A stretch of DNA of 64,000 nt from Rhizobium sp. ASV20 (GCF_016429015.1 NZ_JAELTU010000024.1:1-64000); one strand, 5' to 3'; counted from the first letter of the stretch, positions 1 through 9,090 are shown. Numbers and translations are program-made. The notes: generated from the sequence alone by a model not told the origin.

Positions 1-504
1 ATCCATCCTCAATCTCCGCTGCTTGCCACCTATACGAGGCCGATCATCCTCGAATTTGTGGCCGGCGCTATTCTTGGTCAGCTATGGTTGAAAGGACACA
101 CTGCCGGCGCGGGCCTCGGCCTTACCCTTGCCATCGCATCGATCTGCGGCTTTGCAGCAATCGAGATTCTTGGATTGGAATTTGACGAGACGACCTGCGG
201 TCCGCTCGCGATAGCGCTGGTGCTGGGAATGGTTTCCATGGAGCGCGGCGGACGCCTGCCCCAGATTACGCCGCTCACCTATCTCGGCAATGCCTCCTAT
301 TCGATCTATCTCTGGCATACGCTGGCAATTTCGGTCGTCGTAAAGCTGGTAGCTTCCATGCCAATCCCATCGGATGCCGTCGCCTTCGTCGGTGCGATAT
401 CAGGAACATTGCTTGGCATTTGCGCTTATGAAGCAGTGGAGAAACCTCTGCGCAATCGACTGCGAAACTTCAGCTGGCGAAGGGCACGCCCCTCGCCAGC
501 GTGA
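1..504 (+). CDS. Acyltransferase family 3 membrane protein (C-terminal part)
   Basis: The frame is open from the first base of the window and stops at TGA 502-504, so only about 167 C-terminal residues are visible and the true start lies upstream. The visible part is mostly hydrophobic helices. GNASYSIYLWH and the late EAVEKPLRNRL are typical of the acyltransferase 3 (OafA/YrhL) family, inner-membrane enzymes that O-acylate surface polysaccharides or Nod-factor-like glycans. The acceptor cannot be told from this fragment. The gene converges on the sugar permease with a gap of 14 bases. Confidence 0.85.
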   Translation: MHPQSPLLATYTRPIILEFVAGAILGQLWLKGHTAGAGLGLTLAIASICGFAAIEILGLEFDETTCGPLAIALVLGMVSMERGGRLPQITPLTYLGNASYSIYLWHTLAISVVVKLVASMPIPSDAVAFVGAISGTLLGICAYEAVEKPLRNRLRNFSWRRARPSPA

Positions 505-518
505 ATGTCGATGGGGCA

Positions 519-1490
519 TCACATGCGCCGCCGGCGCAACTGATCGAAATAGACGATCACGATGATCAGCGCGCCGGTGATGATACGCTGCCAGAAGGAG
601 TTCAGATTCAGCAGGTTTGCGCCATTGTTGATGGTGGCCAGAATGAAGGCGCCGATCAGCGGACCATAGACGGAGCCGACCGCACCGAACAGGCTGGTGC
701 CGCCAATAACGGACGAGGCAATTGCCTGCAGCTCCCAGCCGTCGGCCTGAGTGGCGTTACCGATGGCGATGCGCGAAGCAAGCAGAACACCGACAAAGGC
801 AGCGCAGGTTCCCGACAGAATATAGGCAAGGTAAATCATGCCGTTGACGTTGACACCGGAGAGGCGAGCTGCCTCGCGGTTGGAGCCGACGGCGAAAAGA
901 TACCGACCCCATCGGCTGAGGTGCAGGAAGATGACGGCCGGGATTGCCACCAGGATCACCATCCAGAAAAGGCTCGGAATGCCAAGGAAATCGGCGACGG
1001 CGAAATTGGTGAAATCATCATTGACGATGTTGATGGTCGAGCCGTTGGTAATGAGCAGGCCGATGCCGCGCAGCGAGGTCAATGTCGCCAGCGTGATGAT
1101 GAACGGCGGCAGACCCATGCGCACGATGCCGAAGCCGTGGAACGCGCCGATCAGCACGCCGAACAGCAAGGTGATGAGGATAGCCGCCCAGACGGGAAAC
1201 CCCGCCTGCAAAAGCCAGGCGATGATGACGGTACAGAAACCGACGATGGCCCCAACCGACAGGTCGATACCCGCCGTGATGATGACAAAGGTCTGGCCGA
1301 GCGCAAGAATGGCCGTCATCGAGCCCTGACGGGCGAGATTGGTAATGTTAAGCGGCGTCCAGAACTTGTCGGTCCAAAATCCGAGCAAGACCCAAAGCGC
1401 CAGCAAGAGCAGGATCAGCGTCAGGCTGAAGAGGATGTTCATCTTGCGCCGCGGCGCAACGGTGGGCCCATCTGTCGTATTTGCGGCCAT
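519..1490 (-). CDS. Sugar ABC transporter permease, CUT2 (RbsC-like)
   Basis: This 323-residue inner-membrane protein has the normal length and the 8-10 hydrophobic helices of RbsC/XylH permeases. The family signature is visible in ILALGQTFVIITAGIDLSVGA and GMIYLAYILSGTCAAF. It is the last gene of a minus-strand operon in which an aldo/keto reductase, a periplasmic binding protein and a double ATPase precede it, so it should form the membrane pore of a ribose-type sugar importer. The start ATG at 1490 follows a GAGGGAGAACGAGA purine stretch. The sugar imported is not readable from the sequence. Confidence 0.92.
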   Translation of the reverse strand: MAANTTDGPTVAPRRKMNILFSLTLILLLLALWVLLGFWTDKFWTPLNITNLARQGSMTAILALGQTFVIITAGIDLSVGAIVGFCTVIIAWLLQAGFPVWAAILITLLFGVLIGAFHGFGIVRMGLPPFIITLATLTSLRGIGLLITNGSTINIVNDDFTNFAVADFLGIPSLFWMVILVAIPAVIFLHLSRWGRYLFAVGSNREAARLSGVNVNGMIYLAYILSGTCAAFVGVLLASRIAIGNATQADGWELQAIASSVIGGTSLFGAVGSVYGPLIGAFILATINNGANLLNLNSFWQRIITGALIIVIVYFDQLRRRRM

Positions 1491-1521
1491 TCTCGTTCTC
1501 CCTCTTTAGACTTTTTATCTT

Positions 1522-3072
1522 TCAGACACCGATCGCCTCGCCAAGGACTTCCTCATGCGTGGCAGCGTGAAAATCATGGCTGGCGACCAGCTGGCCGTGA
1601 CGGAAGACATGCAGCCGGTCGGCAAGCTCGTAGACCTCCGGCAGGTAGGACGAGATGACGATGATGCCGGCGCCATCGCGCAGCAGCTTGGCGAACAGCC
1701 GGTAGATCTCGGCCTTGGTGCCGACATCGACGCCGACCGTCGGCTCATCGAAGATGAACAATTTGGCGCCATGGCTCAACCACTTGCCGATGACCACCTT
1801 CTGCTGGTTGCCGCCTGACATGGCGGAGACCAGCACTCGCCGGCTCGGCGTCTTGATGCTGAGATCGTGGATCTGCTTGTCGGCGTTAACAGCCTCGCTC
1901 CTGTTGTTGATAATTGGGCCTCGGCTCAACCGACGAAAGACCGGCAGATTGATGTTGAGGCCAATCGGCAGATTGAGGCAGAGCCCCTGGTCGCGGCGGC
2001 TTTCAGGCGCGAGAGCAATGCCGAGCTCCATCGCGTCTCGCTCGCTGCGAATGTCGACCTTGCGCCCCTGCCAATGGATCTCCCCAGCCGAAATCGGCTG
2101 GCGGCCATAGAGGCCCAGAGCAAATTCACTGCGGCCGGCGCCGATCAGCCCGTAGAGCCCGACAATCTCGCCTGCACGAACGCTGAGCGAGACGTTCTCG
2201 AAGCCTGGCCCCGAAAGTCCGCGCGTTTCCAGGATGGTCCCACCGATCGGGATCTCCTCCTTATGATAGATCTGCTCGATCGAACGATTGATCATCAGCT
2301 TGATCAGCTCGTCCTCATTGGTTTCGCCGATGGTGCGTGTGCCGACATGCGTGCCATCGCGCAGCACGGAAACGCGATCTGCCAGCTCGAAGACCTCTTC
2401 CATGCGATGACTGATATAGACGATCGTCACGCCTTCGCTCTGCAGGCGGCGGATCAGCTTGAACAGTTGCGCCGACTCCTTGCGCGTCAGATAGGCGGTC
2501 GGCTCGTCGAAGATCAGAAACTGCGTGCCGCGCATCGCCGCTCTTGCCGTTGCAACCAATTGCTGCTGGCCGATCGTCAGCGAGCTCAGAAGGTCGGCCG
2601 CCGGCAATCCGAAACCAAGATCGTCAAGCACGGTTTGCGCCATGGCGACCATCTGCTTCTTCCGCATCAGGCCGAAGCGATTGACCTCGTCACCGAGAAA
2701 GAGATTGGCCGCGACCGTCAGATGCGGGCAGAGGACCACTTCCTGATGCACGGCATTGATGCCGCGAGCGATCGCCTCATTGGGCGTCGCAAGTGCCACG
2801 GGATGGCCGCACCAGAAGATTTCACCCGCAGTGCGGGTGATAACGCCCGTCAGGAGCTTGATGAGCGTCGATTTCCCGGCACCGTTCTCGCCGACGATCG
2901 CATGAATCTCTCCCGCCAAAAACGTGATCGTCGCCGGCTTCAACGCCTCGACATAGCCGTAGCGCTTCTGCAACCCCTTCAATTCCAAGATGGGTGAGCC
3001 GGCCGGAACACGGCTTGCCTCCGTCTTGGTGCTATCGTCGTGCCGATGGCTAATCTCTTCAAGGCTCGTCAT
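1522..3072 (-). CDS. Sugar ABC transporter ATP-binding protein, CUT2 (RbsA-like)
   Basis: The protein has 516 residues and two fused ABC domains, as in RbsA/XylG/MglA. The first carries Walker A GENGAGKST (residues 61-69), the signature-like LTIGQQQ and Walker B FLIFDEPTAY. The second has the degenerate Walker A GLIGAGRSE that is normal for this family, a proper SGGNQQK signature and LFIFDEPTVGVD. The frame stays open upstream to 3171, but I chose the ATG at 3072 because a strong GGGAGGAG ribosome site sits just before it and the extra 33 codons run into a palindromic intergenic repeat. It energises the importer formed with the neighbouring permease and binding protein. Confidence 0.93.
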   Translation of the reverse strand: MTSLEEISHRHDDSTKTEASRVPAGSPILELKGLQKRYGYVEALKPATITFLAGEIHAIVGENGAGKSTLIKLLTGVITRTAGEIFWCGHPVALATPNEAIARGINAVHQEVVLCPHLTVAANLFLGDEVNRFGLMRKKQMVAMAQTVLDDLGFGLPAADLLSSLTIGQQQLVATARAAMRGTQFLIFDEPTAYLTRKESAQLFKLIRRLQSEGVTIVYISHRMEEVFELADRVSVLRDGTHVGTRTIGETNEDELIKLMINRSIEQIYHKEEIPIGGTILETRGLSGPGFENVSLSVRAGEIVGLYGLIGAGRSEFALGLYGRQPISAGEIHWQGRKVDIRSERDAMELGIALAPESRRDQGLCLNLPIGLNINLPVFRRLSRGPIINNRSEAVNADKQIHDLSIKTPSRRVLVSAMSGGNQQKVVIGKWLSHGAKLFIFDEPTVGVDVGTKAEIYRLFAKLLRDGAGIIVISSYLPEVYELADRLHVFRHGQLVASHDFHAATHEEVLGEAIGV

Positions 3073-3120
3073 GAGGTCTCCTCCCTCTCGCATCACCGCG
3101 CGGCCGCCATCAGGCGGACG

Positions 3121-3234
3121 GAGCGTCATGCCGAAAAGTGTAAGCGGCTTTCGGACGACATCACGCTCCACCTTCGTGATTCCAGAGCGGATTCGGATCT
3201 CAGGTCGAGTAGACCTAAGATCATCCGGCTCTGG
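3121..3234. repeat. RIME-like mosaic of two imperfect palindromes
   Basis: Two hairpin-forming units lie side by side between the binding-protein and ATPase genes. Unit one, 3121-3168, nests GAGCGT/ACGCTC outside CCGAAA/TTTCGG. Unit two, 3182-3234, pairs CCAGAGC with GCTCTGG around an inner AGGTC/GACCT stem. The size, the nesting and the intergenic position match the Rhizobium-specific intergenic mosaic elements I know from rhizobial genomes. Assignment to that family rests on recognition and not on an alignment. Confidence 0.55.
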
Positions 3235-3240
3235 ACGAAG

Positions 3241-3270
3241 AGGCTGCGCCCGACGGATCGGGCGCAGCCT
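3241..3270 (-). terminator. Perfect 13-bp stem-loop downstream of the binding-protein gene
   Basis: AGGCTGCGCCCGA (3241-3253) and its exact complement (3258-3270) enclose a 4-base CGGA loop. The stem lies 7 bases past the stop of the sugar-binding-protein gene and upstream of the ATPase gene on the same strand. No T-run follows, so it more likely protects the binding-protein mRNA or partly attenuates the operon than ends transcription completely. Confidence 0.7.
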
Positions 3271-3277
3271 GGGAGCC

Positions 3278-4267
3278 TTACTTGACCTTCGGGTTCAGCA
3301 GAGCGTCGATCTTCGGATCGCTCATATTCGCCTTGGTCACGAGGTTGGCACCGGTGTCGACGTTGGCCTCTACCTTCTCCTTCTTGGAGGCGGCGAGCGC
3401 GGTCTTGATGCCATCATAACCCATGCGATACGGATCCTGGACAACGAGGCCGGCAAGGACGCCCGACTTCAGGAAACCGACGGTCTTGTCGTCATTGTCG
3501 AAGCCGATGACCTTGATCTTGTCGCCGAGCTTGTTTTCGGCAATCGCCTGGCCCACTCCCTGCGCCATGATCAGGTTGGAGGCGAAAACGCCGACCAACT
3601 TCGGATTGGCCGTGATCAGGTCCGTCATCATGTTGAGGCCGGTGGTTGCCTGTCCGTCTGCATACTTATCGGCAACGACCTTGAGTCCTGGATACTTGCT
3701 TTTGACCTCTTCCAGGAAACCCTGCCGGCGCTGGTCGAGAGAGCCGACGCCCGGCAGGCTGGTGATGATGGCAATATCACCCTCTTCCTTACCGGTCATG
3801 CCTTTGATCGCGGCGGCCAGACCGTCAGCAGCGATACGGCCACCCTGAACGTTGTCGGTGGTCAGAAACGACACGAAGGATTTGGAATCCGCGGCAGAGT
3901 CGATGCCGACGACCGGCACGGACTTGGCAGCTTCATCCACGGGCTTGCCGAGCGCCTTGAATTCGGTCGGCGAAATGACGACGGCAGCCGGCTTGCCGGC
4001 AACGGCATTCTCGAGAATGCTGATCTGGCCGTTGATGTCGGATTCCGACTGCGCACCAAGCTCCGGCACCTTGACGCCGAGATCCTTGCCTGCCTGACGA
4101 GCACCGGCAAGAACGATCTGCCAGTAGAAGGACGTCGTATCCTTGACGATGATCGGAATGGTCACGTCGGCTGCGAAGGACTGCGCAGGCATCGCCACTG
4201 CGATGATGGCAGCGCCGGCAAGACCGGCGAAGCTGCGGCGGGACAGAAGTGACTTGGCAATTTTCAT
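3278..4267 (-). CDS. Periplasmic sugar-binding protein, CUT2 (RbsB-like)
   Basis: This 329-residue protein is of the periplasmic binding protein type-1 fold that serves ribose-type importers. It starts with an export signal (residues 1 to about 32, ending SFA-AD). The signal holds SRRSFAGLAGAA, a twin-arginine-like motif, so Tat export is possible. The body has the family pattern, with VISPTEFKAL and VGIDSAADSK near the ligand cleft and VGVFASNLIMAQG and KVIGFDNDD in the second lobe. It lies between the aldo/keto reductase and the ATPase gene and is followed by a strong stem-loop, the usual way to give more binding protein than pore. The ligand is unknown. Confidence 0.92.
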   Translation of the reverse strand: MKIAKSLLSRRSFAGLAGAAIIAVAMPAQSFAADVTIPIIVKDTTSFYWQIVLAGARQAGKDLGVKVPELGAQSESDINGQISILENAVAGKPAAVVISPTEFKALGKPVDEAAKSVPVVGIDSAADSKSFVSFLTTDNVQGGRIAADGLAAAIKGMTGKEEGDIAIITSLPGVGSLDQRRQGFLEEVKSKYPGLKVVADKYADGQATTGLNMMTDLITANPKLVGVFASNLIMAQGVGQAIAENKLGDKIKVIGFDNDDKTVGFLKSGVLAGLVVQDPYRMGYDGIKTALAASKKEKVEANVDTGANLVTKANMSDPKIDALLNPKVK

Positions 4268-4447
4268 CTGCTTCTCCTCTCAACGCGCTCTGCTCTCCTG
4301 CACACCGACCGCTGAACGCTTACGGCTCGGTATCGCGGCGCCTTGCGGCGTCACGCATCGCGCGGCGGAAAGGCCACCGACGCCAAAACAGGCTTTCCTC
4401 CTCCTCGAAGCCGCCTCTCCCGACGGCTCGGTAGCTCCCAATCTGTT

Positions 4448-4532
4448 GGAGCGGTTTAGAAACCGCAAAACCGCTCCTTCTGCTGTCTCACGCAATTCCG
4501 GACGGAAAACGCTGCGCGCTTTCCTTGGAATT
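4448..4532. repeat. RIME-like palindromic element between reductase and binding-protein genes
   Basis: GGAGCGGTTT (4448-4457) is repeated inverted at 4468-4477. A second unit nests AATTCC/GGAATT (4494-4499 and 4527-4532) outside GGAAA/TTTCC (4504-4508 and 4520-4524). Sequences of this kind, AATTCCGGACGGAAAA followed by a pyrimidine-rich mirror, recur between genes in rhizobia. It fills most of the 268-base gap between the reductase and binding-protein genes. Family assignment is from recognition only. Confidence 0.55.
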
Positions 4533-4535
4533 ACA

Positions 4536-5555
4536 CTATACGCGGACCGCCTCGTCTCCCAACGGAGGCGCAACCACAGTTAATCCCTCGAATTCCGCAT
4601 AGAAGCTGTCCTGAAGCCTCGGCTCCACGAGCTGCATATTGCGGACAAGGCTTTCCGGCTTCGCCGTACCGATCAGCACCGAGGCTACGCTTTGATTGCG
4701 CAGCGGGAACTGAATCGCCGGTTGGGCAAGCGGTACGCCATGCTTGCGGGCGATCTCCTCCATCGCCCCAACCTTGGCCAAAATCTCCGGCGTTGCCGGC
4801 AAATAGTCGAAATGCGCGCCAGGCACCGGACCTGTCGCCAGAATACCGGAATTGAAAACACCACCCACGACCAGCGATGTTCCCTTCTTCTCACAAAGCG
4901 GCAACAGCTCGGCAACGGCAGAACGATCCAGCAGAGTATAGCGCCCAGCCATGAGAATGCAGTCGATATCAGCGGCGTGCATGACATCGAGACAAACAGG
5001 CACTTCGTTGACGCCAAGGCCATAGGCTTTGATCGCGCCTGATGACTTCAGCTCCTCCAGCGCTTTCAGACCGGAGCCCAGCAGTTGCCCGAGATGATGG
5101 TCGTTCAGCGCCTTGCCATGAGTATAGCTGCCGATATCGTGCACGTAGAGAATATCAATGCGATTGAGACCAAGGCGCGCATAGCTGAATTCGACCGAAC
5201 GCATGATGCCATCATATGAATAGTCATAGGTAGCGTCGAATGGCAGCGGATCGATATAACCGTAGTTCGGTACCTTGTCGGTCGGCACGGGATGCATCAG
5301 GCGTCCGACCTTGGTCGACAACACATAGCTGCCTTCCGGCTTGTCGCGGAGAAAATCGCCGACGCGGCGCTCGCCGAGGCCGAAGCCATACCAGGGTGCG
5401 ACATCGAAATAGCGAATGCCGCTATCCCAGGCAGCCTCCAGGGTCTCCATTGCCTGATCGCGAGGGCAAGCACGATAGAGTCCTCCCAACGCCGCGGCGC
5501 CGAAGCTGATCTCCGTAACCTTAAGATCGGTCCTGCCTATTGTCCTAGTCTGCAT
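4536..5555 (-). CDS. Aldo/keto reductase, aldose 1-dehydrogenase type
   Basis: This 339-residue cytoplasmic oxidoreductase has the AKR (beta/alpha)8 barrel. The catalytic tetrad is visible: Asp and Tyr in FDVAPWYG, Lys in STKVG and His in YVHDIG. Overall it resembles the group holding L-fucose/D-threo-aldose 1-dehydrogenase and pyridoxal 4-dehydrogenase, which oxidise a sugar or aldehyde with NAD(P). Being the first gene of a sugar-importer operon favours an aldose. I chose ATG 5555 over the GTG one codon earlier because the AAGGAAGG ribosome site is then better spaced. It is transcribed divergently from the GntR gene, which probably controls it. Confidence 0.85.
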   Translation of the reverse strand: MQTRTIGRTDLKVTEISFGAAALGGLYRACPRDQAMETLEAAWDSGIRYFDVAPWYGFGLGERRVGDFLRDKPEGSYVLSTKVGRLMHPVPTDKVPNYGYIDPLPFDATYDYSYDGIMRSVEFSYARLGLNRIDILYVHDIGSYTHGKALNDHHLGQLLGSGLKALEELKSSGAIKAYGLGVNEVPVCLDVMHAADIDCILMAGRYTLLDRSAVAELLPLCEKKGTSLVVGGVFNSGILATGPVPGAHFDYLPATPEILAKVGAMEEIARKHGVPLAQPAIQFPLRNQSVASVLIGTAKPESLVRNMQLVEPRLQDSFYAEFEGLTVVAPPLGDEAVRV

Positions 5556-5914
5556 CACCCTTCCTTCACGATGAGCGGTATTTCAATTCCGGTCGCGAAC
5601 GGCTCAACGGAACCGCTATCGCTATTTCAAACAGCGTCCATCGCTAGCACGATACGATAATGAAACGGCCTTGGACTGCAATGGCACTCATCTCCTCCTC
5701 ATTCATCGGCGTTATCGAACGACCCTCAACGATCGTCGCCAATTGATTTTGTTTTTTATCTACAATAAACAATTTGGAGTCAACGAGAAATCACCGCCCG
5801 CCGGGGTGGGAGGCGGCAAGGAAGGCCCGGGCACGACTCCTGCAATTGACTGCCATTCGAACATGGTTCAGACAGCGCCGCCAGCAAAGCGCGGCGATGC
5901 TACGCGAGGGGGAA
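5556..5914. promoter_or_regulatory. Divergent promoter region between reductase operon and GntR gene
   Basis: This 359-base stretch has no convincing gene. It should hold the promoters of both the sugar operon (leftward) and the GntR regulator (rightward). An AT-rich patch at 5740-5775 contains the inverted repeat TTGTTT (5749-5754) and AAACAA (5767-5772) around a TACAAT hexamer, a possible operator overlapping a -10 element. Spacing to a matching -35 box is poor, so the promoter call is weak. Confidence 0.35.
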
Positions 5915-6826
5915 ATGGCTAGACAAAACACGCTCTTCAAGGAGGCCTACAACCGCTATGCGGCCCGCCTGAAGCCAGATACGGAGCTGCCGAGCGAGCC
6001 GGAGATTGCAGCCGAACTCGGCGTCAGCCGCAGCACGGCGCGCGCGATCCTTATGCGCCTCAGCGACGCTGGGATCATTCTCTGGAACAAGCGGCAGAAG
6101 ACCGTACTGCGCCTGCCAAGGGAGGCTGATTTCTTTCCGAAAGAAGAGACGGATTCCCTGCACGACATCATCGAACGCAGCTTCATGATGCGCATCATGT
6201 CCGATGAAGCCCAGCCCGGCATGCAGATCAACGAATTGGAGCTGGCGCGCGAAATCGGCACCGGCACCTCCGTCGTGCGCGAATTCCTCATCCGCTTCAG
6301 TCGCTTCGGCCTGATCGAAAAGCGCCCGAATAGCCATTGGATCCTCAAGGGCTTCACCAGCGAATTCGCGCTGGAACTCGCCGATGTGCGCGAGATGTTC
6401 GAGCTGCACTCCGCCGCGGAATTCGGCCGCCTACCTCCAAACCATCGCGCCTGGGAGGATTTGAGGGCGATCGAGCGCGAACATCACGCGCTATTGAAGG
6501 ATTTCGATGCGCATTACCGTGACTTTTCACGCCTCGACGAGAAGTTTCACCTGCTTATCCATCGTGCCTCGAGCAATCGCTTCATTGCCGATTTCTATGA
6601 TGTCATTGCCATCGTCTTCCACTATCACTTCCAGTGGAACAAGGCCTTCGCTCGTGAGCGCAATGCCCGCGCTGTCACCGAACATCTCGATTATATCGCG
6701 GCGCTGCAATCGCGTGACCCGCAACGGATCGACGCCGCCTGCCGCACGCATCTTGCCTCCGCGAGACAGACGCTGTTGCAGTCCATCCCGCAAGGCCCAG
6801 GGGATGCGTCCGGCTCAGCCGCTTGA
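5915..6826 (+). CDS. GntR/FadR-type transcriptional regulator with tandem winged-helix domains
   Basis: The protein has 303 residues from the ATG at 5915, chosen because GAGGGGGAA precedes it; the frame is open to 5774. Residues about 10-68 form a GntR winged helix (LPSEPEIAAELGVSRSTAR). Residues about 82-145 look like a second one (INELELAREIGTGTSVVREF followed by GLIEK). Residues 150-290 are a helical FCD ligand domain with the metal-type Asp/His set (RLDEKFHLLIH, EHLDYIAAL, CRTHL). FCD regulators normally have one such N-terminal domain, so the duplication is odd. It lies between the sugar operon and GH2 gene and probably senses a sugar or sugar acid made there. Confidence 0.85.
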   Translation: MARQNTLFKEAYNRYAARLKPDTELPSEPEIAAELGVSRSTARAILMRLSDAGIILWNKRQKTVLRLPREADFFPKEETDSLHDIIERSFMMRIMSDEAQPGMQINELELAREIGTGTSVVREFLIRFSRFGLIEKRPNSHWILKGFTSEFALELADVREMFELHSAAEFGRLPPNHRAWEDLRAIEREHHALLKDFDAHYRDFSRLDEKFHLLIHRASSNRFIADFYDVIAIVFHYHFQWNKAFARERNARAVTEHLDYIAALQSRDPQRIDAACRTHLASARQTLLQSIPQGPGDASGSAA

Positions 6827-6846
6827 TGGACAGAGCCGGCTATCGC

Positions 6847-9090
6847 CTATTCTGCAGTGAGACTTACGCTTTGGGTTGCAAAGCGCGGAGATGAAACTTC
6901 GAGCCTGATGGCACCAGTCTCGCCCGCCGCCTGCAACCAAAAGCCCGTGGTTCCGCCCTGAAATGCCACGGTTTCCGGCCCGACAACCTTGGCCGGTCCA
7001 TCGACCTTGATGGTGATGGACTCATTCAGGAAGGCCAGCCGCGATCCCGCCTGATCGAGTGCGCGGACGATGATGCGTACCGTATCGCGCTCTTCCGCCC
7101 TCAAGATGTCGGCATCCGCCTCCACCTGAAGCGATGTCGGCAGCGGATTGGCGACCATCTGCTGCTCCACCACCGGCTTGCCGCCGATATAGCCGGTGAA
7201 ATGCACATCCTCCCACTCCATTCCCCATACGCCGAGTTCGTCCGGGGTAAAGGAACGATGATCGAAGACGACGGGCGCATGCGGCAAATGCGGGAACGTC
7301 TCGCGGTCCGGGCCCAGCCGCTTGGTAAGTGAACCATAACGCAGCTCCACCTCGTCGCAATTGGTCAGAACGATCAACGGCAAAGCGCCGCCGATATTGC
7401 GCTCGCCCCGCGCCCAGATCGTCACCGGCTTCATGACCACCTCTTCGGATGGCTCGCATTGGCTGGCATAGACGTAGGCAGCGAATTTTGGCTCGCGGAA
7501 CATGTCCATCACGCCGTGGTAGCAGATGCGGTCGCCCGAGCCGAAATCGCTGTGAGTATTGTAATCGAACATGCACCACCCGATGGCGCCCGAAATCGAT
7601 GGGTCGCCATAAGCGGCATTCAGGACATCCAGATGCCGGCGCACATGTTCGGCCTGGCGCTGCTCCTGGTCGTAGATCTTCGTCGGATACATGTGGCCGC
7701 CGAATTCGGTGATCAGATAGGGTACATCCTTGGCAAGACCGGTATTTTCCTGCTGCGGCCTCAGCGGCGTGCGCGGCCTGTTGGCGCCGGGCAGCTCCTC
7801 ATTGCCGAGGATGAAATCATTCATCGTATAGACGTCCTCGAGCATCTCGCTCTCGGTGATGTAACGGACACCGCCCGTCTGGCGCGTCGGATCAAGCGCG
7901 CGAGCCAGACGGTTCGTCTCGGTATAGAATTTGTGGGAGTCCTGGGATTCGTTGATGCGCACACCCCAGATGACGATCGAGGGATGGTTCCAGTCGCGCT
8001 CGATCATACGACGCACATTGCGGATCGATTCCTGCTGCCACTCCTCATCGCCGATATGCTGCCAGCCGGGAATTTCTTCAAAGACGAGCAGGCCGATACG
8101 GTCGCAATGATCGAGGAACCATTTCGACTGAGGGTAATGCGAAGTGCGCACGATGTTGCATTTCAGCGTATGCCTCATCAACTCGGCATCGCGCTCCTGA
8201 GCCGAACGGCCCATCGCATAGCCGACATAGGGAAACGCCTGATGGCGGTTGAGGCCGCGCAGCTTCAGCGCCTTGCCGTTCAGGAGAAAGCCCTCATCGG
8301 TGAAGCTTGCCGTGCGGAAACCGAACGTCGCGGCATGACGATCCGTGCCGTGATCGCTCGCAAGCTCCACCTCAGCCGAATAGAGGACGGGATTGTCGAG
8401 ATCCCAAAGCGAAAGGCCCGAAAGACCCTCGAAGCTGAGCGTCACGCTTTCGCCCGACGTGGCCGCCTCGCCCGAAGCAATGGCCTTGCCATCGACGGAC
8501 CGCAGGGTCACCTTCACATTGCCGTTGAAGATGAGGTTTTGCGGATTGGAGATGTCGCAGCGGACAGTCGCAGACTTACTGTCGGAAAGAACATCTGCGG
8601 TCTCGACCTTGATATTGGCAATAAAGACGGGATCCGTGAGCTTCAACCAGACATCGCGGTAGATGCCGGCATAGGTCAGATAATCGATCCGGCCGCCGAA
8701 GGGCGGGATATCCGGATTTTCGCTCCCATCGATCTTGACGGTGAGGAGGTTTTCGCCCTCTCGCAGACGTCCGGTCAGGCGCGCCTCGAACGGCGTGTAG
8801 CCATCCTTGTGTGCAACGATCTCCTCGCCGTTCAGGTAGACGACAGCGTCAGCCATCGCGGCATCGAAAACCAGCGAGATCTCGCGACCCTTATAGGCCT
8901 CGTCCCGGACGATCCTCTTCTGATAGGTGAAGGCGCGCTGATAGGATTTCTCGTCGAAATAGTTGAACGGCAGTTCGATGGCGGTATGCGGCAACGTGAC
9001 CGGTTGGCCCTCCTGCAAACGGCCTGCATCAGCCCGGAAAAACCCTTCGCAAAACGTCCAGGATTGGTTGAAGGCAACAACTGAGCGCAT
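6847..9090 (-). CDS. Glycoside hydrolase family 2 (beta-galactosidase/beta-glucuronidase type)
   Basis: This 747-residue protein has the GH2 order of domains: a sugar-binding jelly roll (VVYLNGEEIVAHKDGYTPF), an Ig-like domain, a TIM barrel, and a C-terminal region of the DUF4982/Ig type. Glu381 in WGVRINES is the expected acid/base and Glu462 in LITEFGGH the nucleophile, so it should be an active retaining enzyme. No signal peptide is visible, so it acts in the cytoplasm on imported beta-glycosides. GH2 covers galactosides, glucuronides and mannosides and I cannot choose. It converges on the GntR gene with a gap of 20 bases. Confidence 0.9.
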   Translation of the reverse strand: MRSVVAFNQSWTFCEGFFRADAGRLQEGQPVTLPHTAIELPFNYFDEKSYQRAFTYQKRIVRDEAYKGREISLVFDAAMADAVVYLNGEEIVAHKDGYTPFEARLTGRLREGENLLTVKIDGSENPDIPPFGGRIDYLTYAGIYRDVWLKLTDPVFIANIKVETADVLSDSKSATVRCDISNPQNLIFNGNVKVTLRSVDGKAIASGEAATSGESVTLSFEGLSGLSLWDLDNPVLYSAEVELASDHGTDRHAATFGFRTASFTDEGFLLNGKALKLRGLNRHQAFPYVGYAMGRSAQERDAELMRHTLKCNIVRTSHYPQSKWFLDHCDRIGLLVFEEIPGWQHIGDEEWQQESIRNVRRMIERDWNHPSIVIWGVRINESQDSHKFYTETNRLARALDPTRQTGGVRYITESEMLEDVYTMNDFILGNEELPGANRPRTPLRPQQENTGLAKDVPYLITEFGGHMYPTKIYDQEQRQAEHVRRHLDVLNAAYGDPSISGAIGWCMFDYNTHSDFGSGDRICYHGVMDMFREPKFAAYVYASQCEPSEEVVMKPVTIWARGERNIGGALPLIVLTNCDEVELRYGSLTKRLGPDRETFPHLPHAPVVFDHRSFTPDELGVWGMEWEDVHFTGYIGGKPVVEQQMVANPLPTSLQVEADADILRAEERDTVRIIVRALDQAGSRLAFLNESITIKVDGPAKVVGPETVAFQGGTTGFWLQAAGETGAIRLEVSSPRFATQSVSLTAE

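Noticed and set aside
501..4252. Long plus-strand frames at 501-1658, 1867-2997 and 2990-4252
   Set aside because: They lie opposite the sugar permease, ATPase and binding-protein genes, which have full family signatures. No ribosome sites or domains support the plus frames.
4280..4573. 97-codon minus-strand frame before the sugar-binding-protein gene
   Set aside because: It runs through the palindromic RIME-like element and into the end of the reductase gene; it is not protein-like.
7459..9084. 541-codon plus-strand frame
   Set aside because: It is antisense to the GH2 gene, whose catalytic residues are visible on the other strand.
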